Assembly (NCBI RefSeq): GCF_002284535.1
Contig: NZ_NPKH01000033.1
Coordinates: 131,800-195,799, forward strand
Direction: 5' to 3'
From: Mesorhizobium wenxiniae
Lineage (GTDB): Bacteria; Pseudomonadota; Alphaproteobacteria; Rhizobiales; Rhizobiaceae
Length of the DNA: 64,000 nucleotides
The translations under genes and the position numbers were made by a program. How positions within the stretch are numbered: position 1 is the first letter of the stretch; every line of letters starts with the position of its first letter. The notes below the pieces were generated by a model, which worked only from the letters and a program-made list of their open reading frames with translations, had not been told where the DNA came from and made no database searches. Of the stretch, positions 33,187 through 42,550 are shown piece after piece.

Positions 33187-35151
33187 GTGTCAGCATCGTT
33201 TCGGCCTGATATCGAAGGGCTGCGTGCACTGGCGGTGTCGGGCGTCGTCGCGTTCCATTTCGGTCTGTCGGACCTGCCGGGCGGCTTCACCGGCGTCGAC
33301 ATCTTCTTCGTCATCTCCGGCTATCTGATCACCGGCCAGCTGCTGCGGGAAATGGCCGAGGACGGCAGGCTGAACCTGTGGCGGTTCTACGCAAGACGCG
33401 CCCGGCGCCTGCTGCCGGCCTCGCTGTTCGTCATCTTCGCCACGCTGGTCGCGGGTTACTTCATCCTGTCGCCGGACGAACAGGCGCTCTATTCGAAAGG
33501 CGCCATGTTCGCCTCGGCCTATGCGATCAATTTATGGCTGATCCGCTGGTCGTTCGACTATTTCGCCCCCGATGCGGCGAACAACCCCTTCATCCACTTC
33601 TGGTCGCTCTCCGTCGAGGAGCAGTTCTACCTCGTATGGCCGGCGCTGCTTCTGCTGGCGGCATGGCTGCGCCCGGGCAAGCGCACGGCGATCCTGGTGA
33701 TCGGCCTCGCCGCCGCGGTGTCGTTCGCCGTCTGCGCCTGGCTCACCACCGTGGCGCAGCCCTGGGCCTTCTATTTCTCGCCGCTCAGGGCCTGGGAATT
33801 CGCCGCCGGCGGCCTGGCGACGATGGCGCCGGCAAAATTCTGGCGCGAGCGCCCGCAACTGGGCGCAGCACTGGCATGGCTTGGCCTGGCGCTGATCGCC
33901 GGGGCCTATCTGACCTTCAGCGAACAGGCCACCCCCTTCCCCGGCGTCGCGGCGGTGGTGCCGGTGGCCGGCACCGTGCTGCTGCTGCTCAGCGGCTCCG
34001 GCAATGTCCAAAGTGGGCTTAGCGCCATGCTGGCGCTGCCGCCCTTGCAATGGGTGGGGAAACTTTCCTACTCGCTTTATCTCTGGCACTGGCCGGTCAT
34101 TGTCTATGCGACGATGATGGTTCCCGACCTCTCCTGGCCCGGGCGGCTTGCCTGCGCAGCATTGACGCTGGCGCTGTCGATCCTCACCTATAGTTTCATC
34201 GAGAACCCGATCCGCCGCAACGTCTGGCTGATGGCGAACGCGGCGCGTGCGCTTATTCCCGCCGCAATGCTGACCGGCGCCGGCGTGGTGGCAACTTACG
34301 CCAATGCGCGCCTTGCCGTGCACGATCTCGACCCCTCACAACGCATCATTGCCGAAACTGCCGCACAGCCCTCCACCGCGCGCGCCAAGGACGGCTGCGT
34401 TCTCGACTACGAAACCGTCACGCCGAAGCCCTGCGTGTTCGGCGCCAAGAATGCCGAGCACTCGATCGCGCTGTTCGGCGATTCGCATGCCGACCACTGG
34501 TCGACGCCGCTGATCGAGGCGGCGAAGAAGAACAACTACAAGGTCGTCACCTGGCTCAAATCCGCCTGCCGGGCGTCGCGGCTGACGGTCTGGAGCTCGA
34601 AGCTGAAGCGCGACTACACCGAGTGCGATCGATGGCGCGAGCGATCGATCAAGGAGATCATCGCCCTGCGCCCGAGCCTGGTGGTGGTCTCGGAGATCTC
34701 GCTGACAAGCTCGCGCAAATTGTCGCCCGACGTGAAGGTATCCGAAAGCCAGGACCGGGACTGGCAGGCCGGCCTGCGTGCAACGCTGGAAGCGTTCAGC
34801 CAGGCCGGGCTGAAAGTCGCCTTCATCCGCGATGTCCCGTTCAACGGCATGTTCGCCGACACGTGCGTGGCCCGCGCGCTGTGGCGGGGACAGACGCCGT
34901 CGGTATGTGATGCGCCGCGAACCGACGCCGCCAACGAAGCCGTGGCCGCGGTGGAGCGCGACATCGTGCGCACTGTCCCCAACGCGACCTATATCGACAT
35001 GACCGACCGGTTCTGCGACGCCAAGACCTGCCATGTCTTCATCGATGGCAAGCTGGCCTACCGCGATCGCCACCACTTGGCGACGCCCTTTGCGCAAACG
35101 CTGGAGCCGCCCGTCGAGCGCGCGCTGTTTTCGTCGGGGGCGGCGAAATAA
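33187..35151 (+). CDS. Acyltransferase-3 family protein with SGNH domain (OafA-like)
   Basis: 654 residues. The first about 370 form the ten-span acyltransferase_3 membrane domain: FRPDIEGLRALAVSGVVAFH with the catalytic His, FTGVDIFFVISGYLIT, FYARRARRLLPA and FWSLSVEEQFYLVWP. The C-terminal periplasmic SGNH domain has IALFGDSHADHW (block I Ser) and DRHHLA (D-x-x-H). Such proteins O-acetylate surface polysaccharides or lipopolysaccharide. The GTG at 33187, eight bases after CGAGG, is preferred over a GTG at 33154. It stands alone, but could modify the glycan made by the locus at 7.4-14.3 kb. Confidence 0.92.
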   Translation: MSASFRPDIEGLRALAVSGVVAFHFGLSDLPGGFTGVDIFFVISGYLITGQLLREMAEDGRLNLWRFYARRARRLLPASLFVIFATLVAGYFILSPDEQALYSKGAMFASAYAINLWLIRWSFDYFAPDAANNPFIHFWSLSVEEQFYLVWPALLLLAAWLRPGKRTAILVIGLAAAVSFAVCAWLTTVAQPWAFYFSPLRAWEFAAGGLATMAPAKFWRERPQLGAALAWLGLALIAGAYLTFSEQATPFPGVAAVVPVAGTVLLLLSGSGNVQSGLSAMLALPPLQWVGKLSYSLYLWHWPVIVYATMMVPDLSWPGRLACAALTLALSILTYSFIENPIRRNVWLMANAARALIPAAMLTGAGVVATYANARLAVHDLDPSQRIIAETAAQPSTARAKDGCVLDYETVTPKPCVFGAKNAEHSIALFGDSHADHWSTPLIEAAKKNNYKVVTWLKSACRASRLTVWSSKLKRDYTECDRWRERSIKEIIALRPSLVVVSEISLTSSRKLSPDVKVSESQDRDWQAGLRATLEAFSQAGLKVAFIRDVPFNGMFADTCVARALWRGQTPSVCDAPRTDAANEAVAAVERDIVRTVPNATYIDMTDRFCDAKTCHVFIDGKLAYRDRHHLATPFAQTLEPPVERALFSSGAAK

Positions 35152-35181
35152 GGCAGCGCAGGACGTGCCTGTCACCGCGTC

Positions 35182-35943
35182 TCAGTGCAAGCCAAACTCG
35201 CGCAGCAGTTCTTCGCGATAGCGCACGAACCGGCCTTCGCTGGGATCGCGGGGGCGCGGCAGTTCAACCTCGACCAGCCGCGCTGTGCCGCCCTTCTCCC
35301 TGGGCAGGATCAGCACCCTGTCCGCGAGATAGATCGCTTCTTCCAGATCATGGGTGACCATGACCACGGTGACGTTCTCCTCGCTCCAGATGCGCGCCAG
35401 TTCCTCTTGCATGCCGATCTTGGTCATGGCGTCGAGCGCGCCCAGCGGCTCATCGAGCAGCAGGATTTCAGGCTGCACGGTCAAGGCCCGGGCGATGCCG
35501 ACGCGCTGCGCCATGCCGCCCGAAAGCTGCCTGGGATAGGCATCGCTGAATTCGGCAAGACCAACGAGCTCGGTATAGAAGCGGGCCTTGTCCTCGGCCT
35601 CCGCCTTGGGCACGCCCCGCACTTCGAGGCCAAAGGCGACGTTGCCGAGCACCGTCAGCCAGGGCAGCAGGCGCGGTTCCTGGAAGATCACCGCGCGTTC
35701 AGCGCCGACGCCATGGACCGGCTTGCCGTCGATCGCGACACCGCCACTGTCGGAGGCCTCCAGCCCGGCAAGAATGCGCAGCAGCGTGGTCTTGCCCGAT
35801 CCGCTGGCGCCGACAATGACGAGACATTCGCCGGAGCGGATATCGAGGTTGAGAGCCCTCAGCACGGCAAGCGGACGCCCGCCGAGGCTGAAGGATTTGG
35901 ACAGGTCGCGGATGGTGACCTCGCCGCCGCCTGTGGTAGCCAT
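35182..35943 (-). CDS. ssuB: ABC transporter ATP-binding protein, nitrate/sulfonate/taurine type
   Basis: 253 residues. Walker A is GASGSGKTT, the signature is LSGGMAQRVGIARAL, Walker B is ILLLDEPLGALDA, and the switch His is VTHDLEEA. The sequence is closest in style to SsuB/TauB, which energise uptake of alkanesulfonates. Last gene of a five-gene minus-strand operon with binding protein, permease, monooxygenase and FMN reductase. The symbol reflects context; the exact organosulfur substrate is unknown. Confidence 0.85.
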   Translation of the reverse strand: MATTGGGEVTIRDLSKSFSLGGRPLAVLRALNLDIRSGECLVIVGASGSGKTTLLRILAGLEASDSGGVAIDGKPVHGVGAERAVIFQEPRLLPWLTVLGNVAFGLEVRGVPKAEAEDKARFYTELVGLAEFSDAYPRQLSGGMAQRVGIARALTVQPEILLLDEPLGALDAMTKIGMQEELARIWSEENVTVVMVTHDLEEAIYLADRVLILPREKGGTARLVEVELPRPRDPSEGRFVRYREELLREFGLH

Positions 35944-35959
35944 GGCGCCCGTCTCCCGG

Positions 35960-36958
35960 TCAGTTGGTTTTCGTTTCGCCGCGCCGGTAAAGGATATCAG
36001 CGGCTTTCAGCCTGCCCTTGGGCAGGCGGCCGTCGCGCTCGAGCACGCTAACCCAGAAGTCGATGTCGCGGTCGTCAGCCTTGGCCCCTTCGCGCAGGCC
36101 GAAGCCGGTCCAGTAGCGTGCCAGCTCGCCATTTTCGCCGCGCTTGTCGAGGATGTCCGCGAGCACCTTGCGCGCCTCGTCCGGGTTCTGGCGCGACCAG
36201 TCGGCGGCGCGGGCCGACTGTTCGACGAAATTGCGGGCGCCATCCGGATGCGCCGTGATGAAGTCGCGCCGCAGGACGATGAAGCCTCCGGCCAGTTCGC
36301 CCAGCACGTCGGTGTCGTTGAACACACCCCGCACGCCGCCCTTGTCCACCAGCGCGCCGGCAAACGTCGCCTGCCAATAGCCCAGTGCTGCGATATCGAC
36401 TTGGCGCGACCGCAGGGTCTGTTCAAGCTGCGGCCCGGGCACCACGACGAGCTTGGCCGCATCCGGCGGCAGGCCGACCCCGTGCAGCGCCTCGCGCACG
36501 GTGTAGTCGAGATGGGCACCAAGCGTGTTGACCGCAATGGTCTTGCCGGCGACGTCGGCAATCGATTTGATCGGACTGTCTTCCAGCACGTAGAAGACGC
36601 TGTGCACTTGCCTGTTGATGCCGTTGCTTGGATAGGCGGCGACGAAGTCGTTGCCTCCGAAGATCGAATTGATCACCGCAGCGGTTGCGGCCGAGCCGAG
36701 ATCGACGCTGCCGGAGGCGAGCGCGAACAGCGATTCCGGGCCGCCGCCCGAGTAGCCGACATTCTCCAGCTTGACGCCGAGGTCGTTGAAATAGCCGAGC
36801 TCGTCCGCCAGCTCATGCGGCGAGATGCTGCCGCGGCTGGCGAGGTAGCGAAACGTGACCGGCGCAGCTTGCGCAGCGGCAAAGCGAGGCAGGCCGGTGG
36901 CGATGACGCCGGCGGCAAAGGGAGCGCCCGCAAGCAGGGAACGGCGAGTGATTGGCAT
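35960..36958 (-). CDS. ABC transporter substrate-binding protein, SsuA-like
   Basis: 332 residues. MPITRRSLLAGAPFAAGVIA is a Tat-like twin-Arg signal peptide. The mature protein has the NMT1/SsuA fold (ADELGYFNDLGVKLENVGYS, and SGSVDLGSAATAAVINSI). It captures sulfonates or related compounds in the periplasm for the permease. It lies 16 bases upstream of the ATPase gene and 57 bases after the permease gene. Confidence 0.87.
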   Translation of the reverse strand: MPITRRSLLAGAPFAAGVIATGLPRFAAAQAAPVTFRYLASRGSISPHELADELGYFNDLGVKLENVGYSGGGPESLFALASGSVDLGSAATAAVINSIFGGNDFVAAYPSNGINRQVHSVFYVLEDSPIKSIADVAGKTIAVNTLGAHLDYTVREALHGVGLPPDAAKLVVVPGPQLEQTLRSRQVDIAALGYWQATFAGALVDKGGVRGVFNDTDVLGELAGGFIVLRRDFITAHPDGARNFVEQSARAADWSRQNPDEARKVLADILDKRGENGELARYWTGFGLREGAKADDRDIDFWVSVLERDGRLPKGRLKAADILYRRGETKTN

Positions 36959-37015
36959 GGTCCGGTCTTTCCTGTTGGAGGATGGTGCCTGTTGGAGAGG
37001 ATGGTGAAAGGCTGG

Positions 37016-37864
37016 TCAGTCGATGGGATTGCTCCAGCGGCAAAGCCGCCGCTGAAGGCTGACCAGCGCCTGGTTGGCGATCAGGCCGAGGCCGGCGAGG
37101 ATGACGATCGCCGCAAACATCAGCGGGATCTGGAAGTTGTACTGCGCGTTCATCACCTGGAAGCCGATGCCCCTGTTGGCGCCGATCATTTCGGAGGCGA
37201 TCAGCAGCAAGAGCGCCGTGGTCGCACTCAGCCTTAAGCCCACGAAGATCGACGGGACGGCCCCCGGAAGCACGACCCGGCGAAACGCGGTGAGCCGCGT
37301 GGCGCCATAGACCCGGGCCATTTCGAGCAGTTTCGGATCGACTTGCTTGACGCCGCTGATGGTGTTGAGCAGCAGCGGAAACAGCGTCGCCCAGAAGATG
37401 ACGAAGACCTTTGAGGCCTCCCCCAGCCCGAGCAGCAGGATGAACACCGGGTAGAGGGCCAGCGCAGAAGTCTGTCGAAAAACCTGCAGGATCGGATCAA
37501 GCGCGGTTTCGACGGCGCGCACCTGGCCCATGAACAGACCGAGCGGGATGGCAACCGCCACCGCCGCTGCGAAGGCGAGGCCGGCGCGCTGCAGGCTGAT
37601 GGCGATGTCGCCAAGCAAGGTGCCGCCGACCAGACCATTCCACAATGCGGAGACGATCGTGTCGATCGGCGGCAGCACCGCGGCGTTGACCCATCCCGCG
37701 CTGCTCGAGACCTGCCAGATCGCGAGGAAGGCGATCAGGATGCCGTAACGGGACAGGAAGCGGACGACAGCCCGGTTGGCCAGGCGCGGAAGATCGGCGC
37801 CGAGGCTAGTTCTGCCGTCATGTGCGGCGATCGTGACCGGCCGCTCGATGTGTTGCAAACTCAT
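37016..37864 (-). CDS. ssuC: ABC transporter permease, SsuC-like
   Basis: 282 residues with six membrane segments. The cytoplasmic EAA loop that contacts the ATPase is EMARVYGATRLTAFRRVVLP. N-terminal about 35 residues are soluble. Belongs to the binding-protein-dependent permease family of nitrate/sulfonate/bicarbonate transporters. The substrate is inferred from the desulfonation enzymes in the same operon. Confidence 0.85.
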   Translation of the reverse strand: MSLQHIERPVTIAAHDGRTSLGADLPRLANRAVVRFLSRYGILIAFLAIWQVSSSAGWVNAAVLPPIDTIVSALWNGLVGGTLLGDIAISLQRAGLAFAAAVAVAIPLGLFMGQVRAVETALDPILQVFRQTSALALYPVFILLLGLGEASKVFVIFWATLFPLLLNTISGVKQVDPKLLEMARVYGATRLTAFRRVVLPGAVPSIFVGLRLSATTALLLLIASEMIGANRGIGFQVMNAQYNFQIPLMFAAIVILAGLGLIANQALVSLQRRLCRWSNPID

Positions 37865-37889
37865 CGTCTTGCCCTTTGCTTCAGAGAAT

Positions 37890-39254
37890 TTATTCGGCGG
37901 CCAGCACCTTCGAGCGCGCTGCGGTCCAGGGGTTTTCCGGCCGCCTGAGGCCGAGATTCTCGCGCAGCGTCCTGCCTTCGTAGGCGGTGCGGAACAGGCC
38001 GCGGCGCTGCAGCTCGGGGATCACCAGGTCGACGAAGTCATCGAGCGCCCCGGGCAACCAGGGCGGCAGGATGTTGAAGCCGTCGGCGGCCTCGTTGCCG
38101 AACCATTCCTCCAGCTGATCGGCGACCTGCACCGCGCTGCCGATGACAGTGTAGTGGCCGCGGGCCGTCGCCACCCACTGGTAGAGCTGGCGGATGGTGA
38201 AGTTGTGCTCGTCGGCGATCTGGCGGATCAGCGCCTGGCGGCTCTTCATGCCTTCGGTTTCCTTGCTCGGCGGCAGCGGTCCGTCGAGCGGATAACCCCT
38301 GATGTCGAGCGTCTGGCCGGCCAACCCGTTGAGCAGGGCCACGCCATCCTCGGGCAGTATCAGATCGTTTAGCTGCCGGTACTTGGCGCGGGCTTCCTCT
38401 TCGGTGCGGCCGACGAAGGGTGCTACGCCCGGCATGATCAGCACCTGTCTGGGATCGCGGCCGACTGCCGCCACGCGCGCCTTGATGTCGCGGTAGAAGT
38501 CTTGCGCCGAGGCTAGATTCTGATGGGCGGTGAAGATGACTTCAGCCGATTGGGCGGCGAGCTTGCGGCCGTCCTCCGACTGCCCGGCCTGCACCACCAC
38601 CGGGTGGCCCTGCACCGGGCGCGGCACATTGAGCGGACCTTTGACACTGAAATGCGGGCCCTTGTGGTCGATGTCGTGAAGCTTGTCCTTATCGTAGAAG
38701 CGCCCCGACTTCTTGTCGCGGATGAAGGCATCATCTTCCCAGCTATCCCACAGCGCCTTGACCGTCTCGACATGCTCATGCGCGCGGGCATAGCGCTCGG
38801 CGTGGGCAGGCTGCGTCTCGCGATTGAAATTGCGCGCGGTTTCGTCGCCCGCCGAGGTCACGACATTCCAGCCCGCCCGGCCATTCGACAGAAGATCGAG
38901 CGAGGCGAACTTGCGGGCGAGCGTATACGGCTCCTCATAGGTGGTGGAGGCGGTGGCGATGAAGCCCAGATGTGTGGTGAGCGGCGCCAATGCGGCAAAC
39001 AGCGTCACCGGCTCGAACCCGGCGATCTTTGCATTGCCGCCTTCGCGGGCGCCGAGGCCGACGGTCAGATTGTCGGCGAGGAAATAGGCATCGAACAGGC
39101 CGCGTTCGGCGGTAAGCGCGAGCTGCCTGTGGAACTCGAAATTCGTCGCGCCGTCCGCCGGCGCGTCAGGGTGGCGCCAGGCTGCGATATGCTGTCCGCC
39201 ACCGGGCAGGAAAGCACCAAGCTTGATCTGCCTGGACTTGCTGGGTCTGGTCAT
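37890..39254 (-). CDS. FMN-dependent monooxygenase, NtaA/SnaA/DszA-type
   Basis: 454 residues of the luciferase-like class. Diagnostic stretches are IKLGAFLPGGGQHIAAWRHP, GLFDAYFLADNL, SLDLLSNGRAGWNVVTS and RYARAHEHVETVKALWDSW; the family oxidises nitrilotriacetate, dibenzothiophene sulfone or dimethyl sulfone with reduced FMN from a partner reductase. AAGGAACCCGCA before the ATG at 39254 decides the start. The reductase gene lies 52 bases upstream, and the transporter follows, so a C-S or C-N bond of an imported compound is probably cleaved. Confidence 0.88.
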   Translation of the reverse strand: MTRPSKSRQIKLGAFLPGGGQHIAAWRHPDAPADGATNFEFHRQLALTAERGLFDAYFLADNLTVGLGAREGGNAKIAGFEPVTLFAALAPLTTHLGFIATASTTYEEPYTLARKFASLDLLSNGRAGWNVVTSAGDETARNFNRETQPAHAERYARAHEHVETVKALWDSWEDDAFIRDKKSGRFYDKDKLHDIDHKGPHFSVKGPLNVPRPVQGHPVVVQAGQSEDGRKLAAQSAEVIFTAHQNLASAQDFYRDIKARVAAVGRDPRQVLIMPGVAPFVGRTEEEARAKYRQLNDLILPEDGVALLNGLAGQTLDIRGYPLDGPLPPSKETEGMKSRQALIRQIADEHNFTIRQLYQWVATARGHYTVIGSAVQVADQLEEWFGNEAADGFNILPPWLPGALDDFVDLVIPELQRRGLFRTAYEGRTLRENLGLRRPENPWTAARSKVLAAE

Positions 39255-39306
39255 TGCGGGTTCCTTCAGACTGTGCGGAAAAGGATTGAGGGTCACTGGC
39301 CGGTGT

Positions 39307-39858
39307 TCAAGCGGCAAGACCGACGCTGCGTGGCACCGCCCGGCAAGCCTCGGCGACCGCTTGCCTGGCGCGAGCATGGATGGCTTCGGACACCAGCACG
39401 CCGTTGGCGAAGTCCTTGTCGGAGGCGTAAATCGCGGTCGGCAGGGTCAGCGCCTCGAAGAAGCCGAACAGCGGCCGCAGCTGATGTTCGACCACCAGCG
39501 AATGACGATCGCCGCCGCCGGTCGCAGCAAGGATGACCGGCTTTCCCCTCAGGGATGACGGGTCGAGCAGGTCGAAGAAATGCTTGAACAGCCCGGTGTA
39601 GCTGCCTTTGAAGGTCGGCGAGCCAACCACCAGGATATCGGCCCCCAGCAATCGCTCGACGATGTTTCTGGCCAACGGATCCAGATCGCCAATGCGCTTT
39701 GCCAGCGGGAAGGACTGACCGAGATCCTCTAGGTCGAAAACGGTCGAGGCTGCACCGGTGCTGCTCGCCACCTCCGCGACGATGTGGCTGATAAACGCCT
39801 TGGTCTTCGACGGACGGGTCAGGTTGCCTGACAGCCCCACCACTAGCTTTTTCGACAT
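39307..39858 (-). CDS. NADPH-dependent FMN reductase, SsuE/MsuE-like
   Basis: 183 residues, flavodoxin-like. VVGLSGNLTRPSKTKAFI is the FMN phosphate-binding loop, and VGSPTFKGSYTGLFKHFFDL is the flavin-binding and dimer region characteristic of MsuE/SsuE. It supplies reduced FMN to the monooxygenase encoded next. The ATG at 39858 has GAGGAG nearby. First gene of the organosulfur operon; the promoter should lie in 39859-40090, where I could not identify a clear regulator site. Confidence 0.9.
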   Translation of the reverse strand: MSKKLVVGLSGNLTRPSKTKAFISHIVAEVASSTGAASTVFDLEDLGQSFPLAKRIGDLDPLARNIVERLLGADILVVGSPTFKGSYTGLFKHFFDLLDPSSLRGKPVILAATGGGDRHSLVVEHQLRPLFGFFEALTLPTAIYASDKDFANGVLVSEAIHARARQAVAEACRAVPRSVGLAA

Positions 39859-40091
39859 TTGGGCTCCTCGCAAAGCGCATGTGTGGCTTAACTCTAGTAA
39901 GCTATAGAGATTAGTGAGAAAGAAGATTTCAAAACGGGCCCGCCAAGCGGATTGAGTTTGCGGCGCATCGCCGTCGATTGGTTCTTTCGACGCGAATGCG
40001 AACGCCGAGTTTGGCAAGGGCGCCTTGACCGCATTCCTGCCACGCGTTGATGATCTCAAGCGCACCAAAGCCATCGGCCCGGGGGATTCGC

Positions 40092-40688
40092 ATGAAAACA
40101 GTCGTTCTGAAGTCTCTGCTCCTGGCCTGTTTGTTGGCATCGCCGGCGCAGGCGGGATGGAAGCCGGTCGAGAAGGTCGAGACCTACGCCGTTTCAGGGC
40201 AGACCGGTCCCCAGCTCCATGCCTCGATGGGCGAGCGGGGGCCGATGATCGGCAAAAGCAAGGTCCGCGCCATGGCCTACACCAATTTCAAGCTGACCTG
40301 GGTCAGGGACTATCAGCGACAAGGCAATGCCTGCGTGCTGGTATCGGCGCGGCCGAAGCTCATCATAACCTACACCTTGCCCAAAACGTCCGGGCCGGTG
40401 CCGGCCGCCGTGCAGAAAAGTTGGGACGTTTTTGCCGCCGGCCTCGCCGCCCACGAAAAGGTGCATGGCGACATCATCGTCGATATGGTCCGCAAGATCG
40501 AGACGGCCACCATCGGCCTGTCCGTCCCCGACGATCCCGGGTGCGAAAAGATCAGGACCGAAATGACCAGGCGGCTCGCCGAACTCTCCCAGGCACAGCG
40601 GCAGGCAAGCCGCGATTTCGACCGGGTAGAATTCGCCCCGCGCGGCAATCTGCAGCAACTCATCGTAGCTTTGCTAATGGGGCGGTAG
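40092..40688 (+). CDS. Exported DUF922 putative zinc protease
   Basis: 198 residues. MKTVVLKSLLLACLLASPAQA is a signal peptide. The mature domain contains the zinc-binding H-E-x-x-H motif in AAHEKVHGD and matches DUF922, a predicted periplasmic zincin family. A single gene behind GGGGGATTCGC at the ATG at 40092. Target proteins unknown. Confidence 0.85.
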   Translation: MKTVVLKSLLLACLLASPAQAGWKPVEKVETYAVSGQTGPQLHASMGERGPMIGKSKVRAMAYTNFKLTWVRDYQRQGNACVLVSARPKLIITYTLPKTSGPVPAAVQKSWDVFAAGLAAHEKVHGDIIVDMVRKIETATIGLSVPDDPGCEKIRTEMTRRLAELSQAQRQASRDFDRVEFAPRGNLQQLIVALLMGR

Positions 40689-40760
40689 GAAATGTGAAGT
40701 CCCACCGGGAGGAGAAGCAGTGAGGATGGAGCTCGAAATCAAGGCAAGGTTGGCGGGACA

Positions 40761-40917
40761 GCGCCCCCTCTGTCCTGCCGGACATCTCCCCACTTGGTGG
40801 GAGATCGGCCGTCATCTTTGATTTCGCCAAATCGCCAACCTCGTAAAAGAGGCGCTGTTGGCGGAACTGCCAATCTCCCCACTTGTGGGGGAGATGTCCG
40901 GCAGGACAGAGGGGCGC
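40761..40917. repeat. Rhizobial palindromic intergenic element with 33-bp inverted arms
   Basis: Left arm 40761-40793 and right arm 40885-40917 are nearly perfect inverted copies (GCGCCCCCTCTGTCCTGCCG and its complement are the outer parts). Each arm ends in a smaller hairpin. The right arm overlaps the predicted 5' end of the DUF559 gene. The core sequence is of a type repeated many times in Mesorhizobium genomes, as I recall. Confidence 0.8.
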
Positions 40918-41319
40918 GCCGTAGAGCGCCAATCTCAAAAGCAACCGAGCACTGACAATGCCTCACACGCGGTTGCCCCACGAAATCGCGCCAATGCCAA
41001 GTCGATGCGCAAAGTCATGACCGACGCCGAATTGAAGCTCTGGAATGAGCTTCGCGCGCAGCAGCTGATGGGGCTCGGGTTCCGGAGACAATTTCCGATC
41101 GCTGGTTACATCGTCGACTTTGCTTGCCCGGAAAAGGAAATTGTCGTCGAAGTCGATGGTTCGCAGCATGCCGATGCCAATGAAGGCGATGAGGCGAGGA
41201 CAAAGCGTCTGGAACAAGACGGCTGGACCATCCTGCGCTTCTGGAACGATGACGTCATTCGTGACATTGACAACGTCTGCCAGCATATCGTCATCGAGGC
41301 CGGGCTGGACAGGCGCTGA
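40894..41319 (+). CDS. DUF559 (VSR-like fold) protein
   Basis: The conserved core from about 41005 contains MRKVMTDAELKLWNELRAQQ, FRRQFPIAGYIVDFACPEK and VVEVDGSQHA, the DUF559 signature; its E-x-D/E-x-K-like arrangement is related to very-short-patch-repair endonucleases. The start is uncertain. The ATG at 40894 lies inside the palindromic repeat and gives 141 residues; the ATG at 41005 would give 104, which is close to the family core. Any upstream start codon has been disturbed by the repeat. DNA-related function is presumed, not shown. Confidence 0.75.
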   Translation: MSGRTEGRAVERQSQKQPSTDNASHAVAPRNRANAKSMRKVMTDAELKLWNELRAQQLMGLGFRRQFPIAGYIVDFACPEKEIVVEVDGSQHADANEGDEARTKRLEQDGWTILRFWNDDVIRDIDNVCQHIVIEAGLDRR

Positions 41320-41377
41320 TCTTTTCCCTTGGCATAGCGGCAGAGTCCGCCTCAGCCAACTCGCTACCGCGCTCCCC

Positions 41378-42421
41378 TCACCCCGCCACCGGCGTCCACA
41401 TCACATCCTCAACCCGCATCGCCCCAGTTGCCAGCATCACCAGCCGGTCGAAGCCGAGTGCGGCGCCGCTTGCCTGCGGCATGATTGCGAGTGCGGCGAG
41501 GAAATCCTCGTCGATCGGATAGCGTTCGCCATAGACGCGCTCCTTCTCGTCCATCTCGAGGATGAAGCGCCGGCGCTGCTCGACGGCGTCGGTCAGCTCG
41601 CCGAAGGCGTTGGCCAGCTCGACGCCGCAGCAATAGAGCTCGAAGCGCTCGGCGACCCGCGGGTCATCCGCGCTCGGCCGGGCGAGCGCTGCCTCCGAAA
41701 TCGGATAGCCGTAAAGAATGGTGGCGCGCCCCTGCCCCAGCGCCGGCTCGATTTTTTCCACCATTACCCGGCTGAACAGATCGGCCCAATTGTCGTCCGG
41801 TGCGGTGCGTAGGCCCGCCTTGACCAGAGCTGCGCGCAGCGCTTCGCGATCGGTGCTGCCGTCAGCGGCTACCGTGGCCAGCAGGTCGATGCCGGCATGG
41901 CGCGCAAAAGCCTCGGCAACGCTCAACCGTTCCGGCTCGGCGAACGGATCGGCCTCGCGGCCGCGAAAGGCGAAACGTTTTGTGCCGGCCCGCTCGGCGG
42001 CCAGCGCGACAAGCCCGGCGCAATCCTCCATCAGGCGCTCATAGGTTTCATCTGCCCGGTACCATTCGAGCATTGTGAAGGACGGGTGGTGCAACGGGCC
42101 GCGCTCGCGGTTGCGATAGACGGCGCTCAGGCTGAAGATGCGCTTCTCGCCGGCGGTGAGCAGCTTCTTGCAGGCGAATTCCGGCGATGTGTGCAAATAG
42201 AGCGGCAGGTGCTGCCCGTCCGGCCCGATCGCCTCGGTGGCGAAGGCCGACAGATGCGCCTCGTTGCCGGGCGAGACCTGCAGCGCCGCCGTCTCCACCT
42301 CGACGAAGTCGCGGCGGGCAAACCAGTCGCGCAGGGCCGCAGTGATGGCATTGCGCAGGATCAGCCGCGGCCGCCGGTCGGCGTGAACATCAGGCGTCCA
42401 CCAGGGCGAGGCGGCGGTCAT
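41378..42421 (-). CDS. epmA: Elongation factor P--(R)-beta-lysine ligase
   Basis: 347 residues, a class II lysyl-tRNA-synthetase-like catalytic domain without the anticodon-binding domain (length fits EpmA/GenX/PoxA). Motif 2 is VYRNRERGPLHHPSFTMLEWY, and motif 3 is ALGFDRLVMLATG. It attaches beta-lysine to a conserved Lys of elongation factor P. The gene is divergent from efp with about 130 bases between starts, which supports the assignment. The ATG at 42421 gives the usual N-terminus. The aminomutase gene epmB is not in this window. Confidence 0.95.
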   Translation of the reverse strand: MTAASPWWTPDVHADRRPRLILRNAITAALRDWFARRDFVEVETAALQVSPGNEAHLSAFATEAIGPDGQHLPLYLHTSPEFACKKLLTAGEKRIFSLSAVYRNRERGPLHHPSFTMLEWYRADETYERLMEDCAGLVALAAERAGTKRFAFRGREADPFAEPERLSVAEAFARHAGIDLLATVAADGSTDREALRAALVKAGLRTAPDDNWADLFSRVMVEKIEPALGQGRATILYGYPISEAALARPSADDPRVAERFELYCCGVELANAFGELTDAVEQRRRFILEMDEKERVYGERYPIDEDFLAALAIMPQASGAALGFDRLVMLATGAMRVEDVMWTPVAG

Positions 42422-42550
42422 GACCGGCGGATTTGCATGGAGGACTGGCGATTGTCGCCAAGATGCGCTAGGCCGCACCGAACGGCTCCCGCAGCCGATT
42501 TGCGCCAGTCGGCGCTCCCATGCCAGTCAACGCTCTTAGGAATAAAGCCC

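Noticed and set aside
34336..35175. Long minus-strand frame opposite the acyltransferase SGNH domain
   Set aside because: Shadow of the acyltransferase gene; His/Arg/Gly-rich translation without recognisable motifs.
40761..40917. Inverted repeats as a complete insertion sequence
   Set aside because: The 157 bases contain no transposase and no flanking target duplication was seen; it fits a rhizobial palindromic element.
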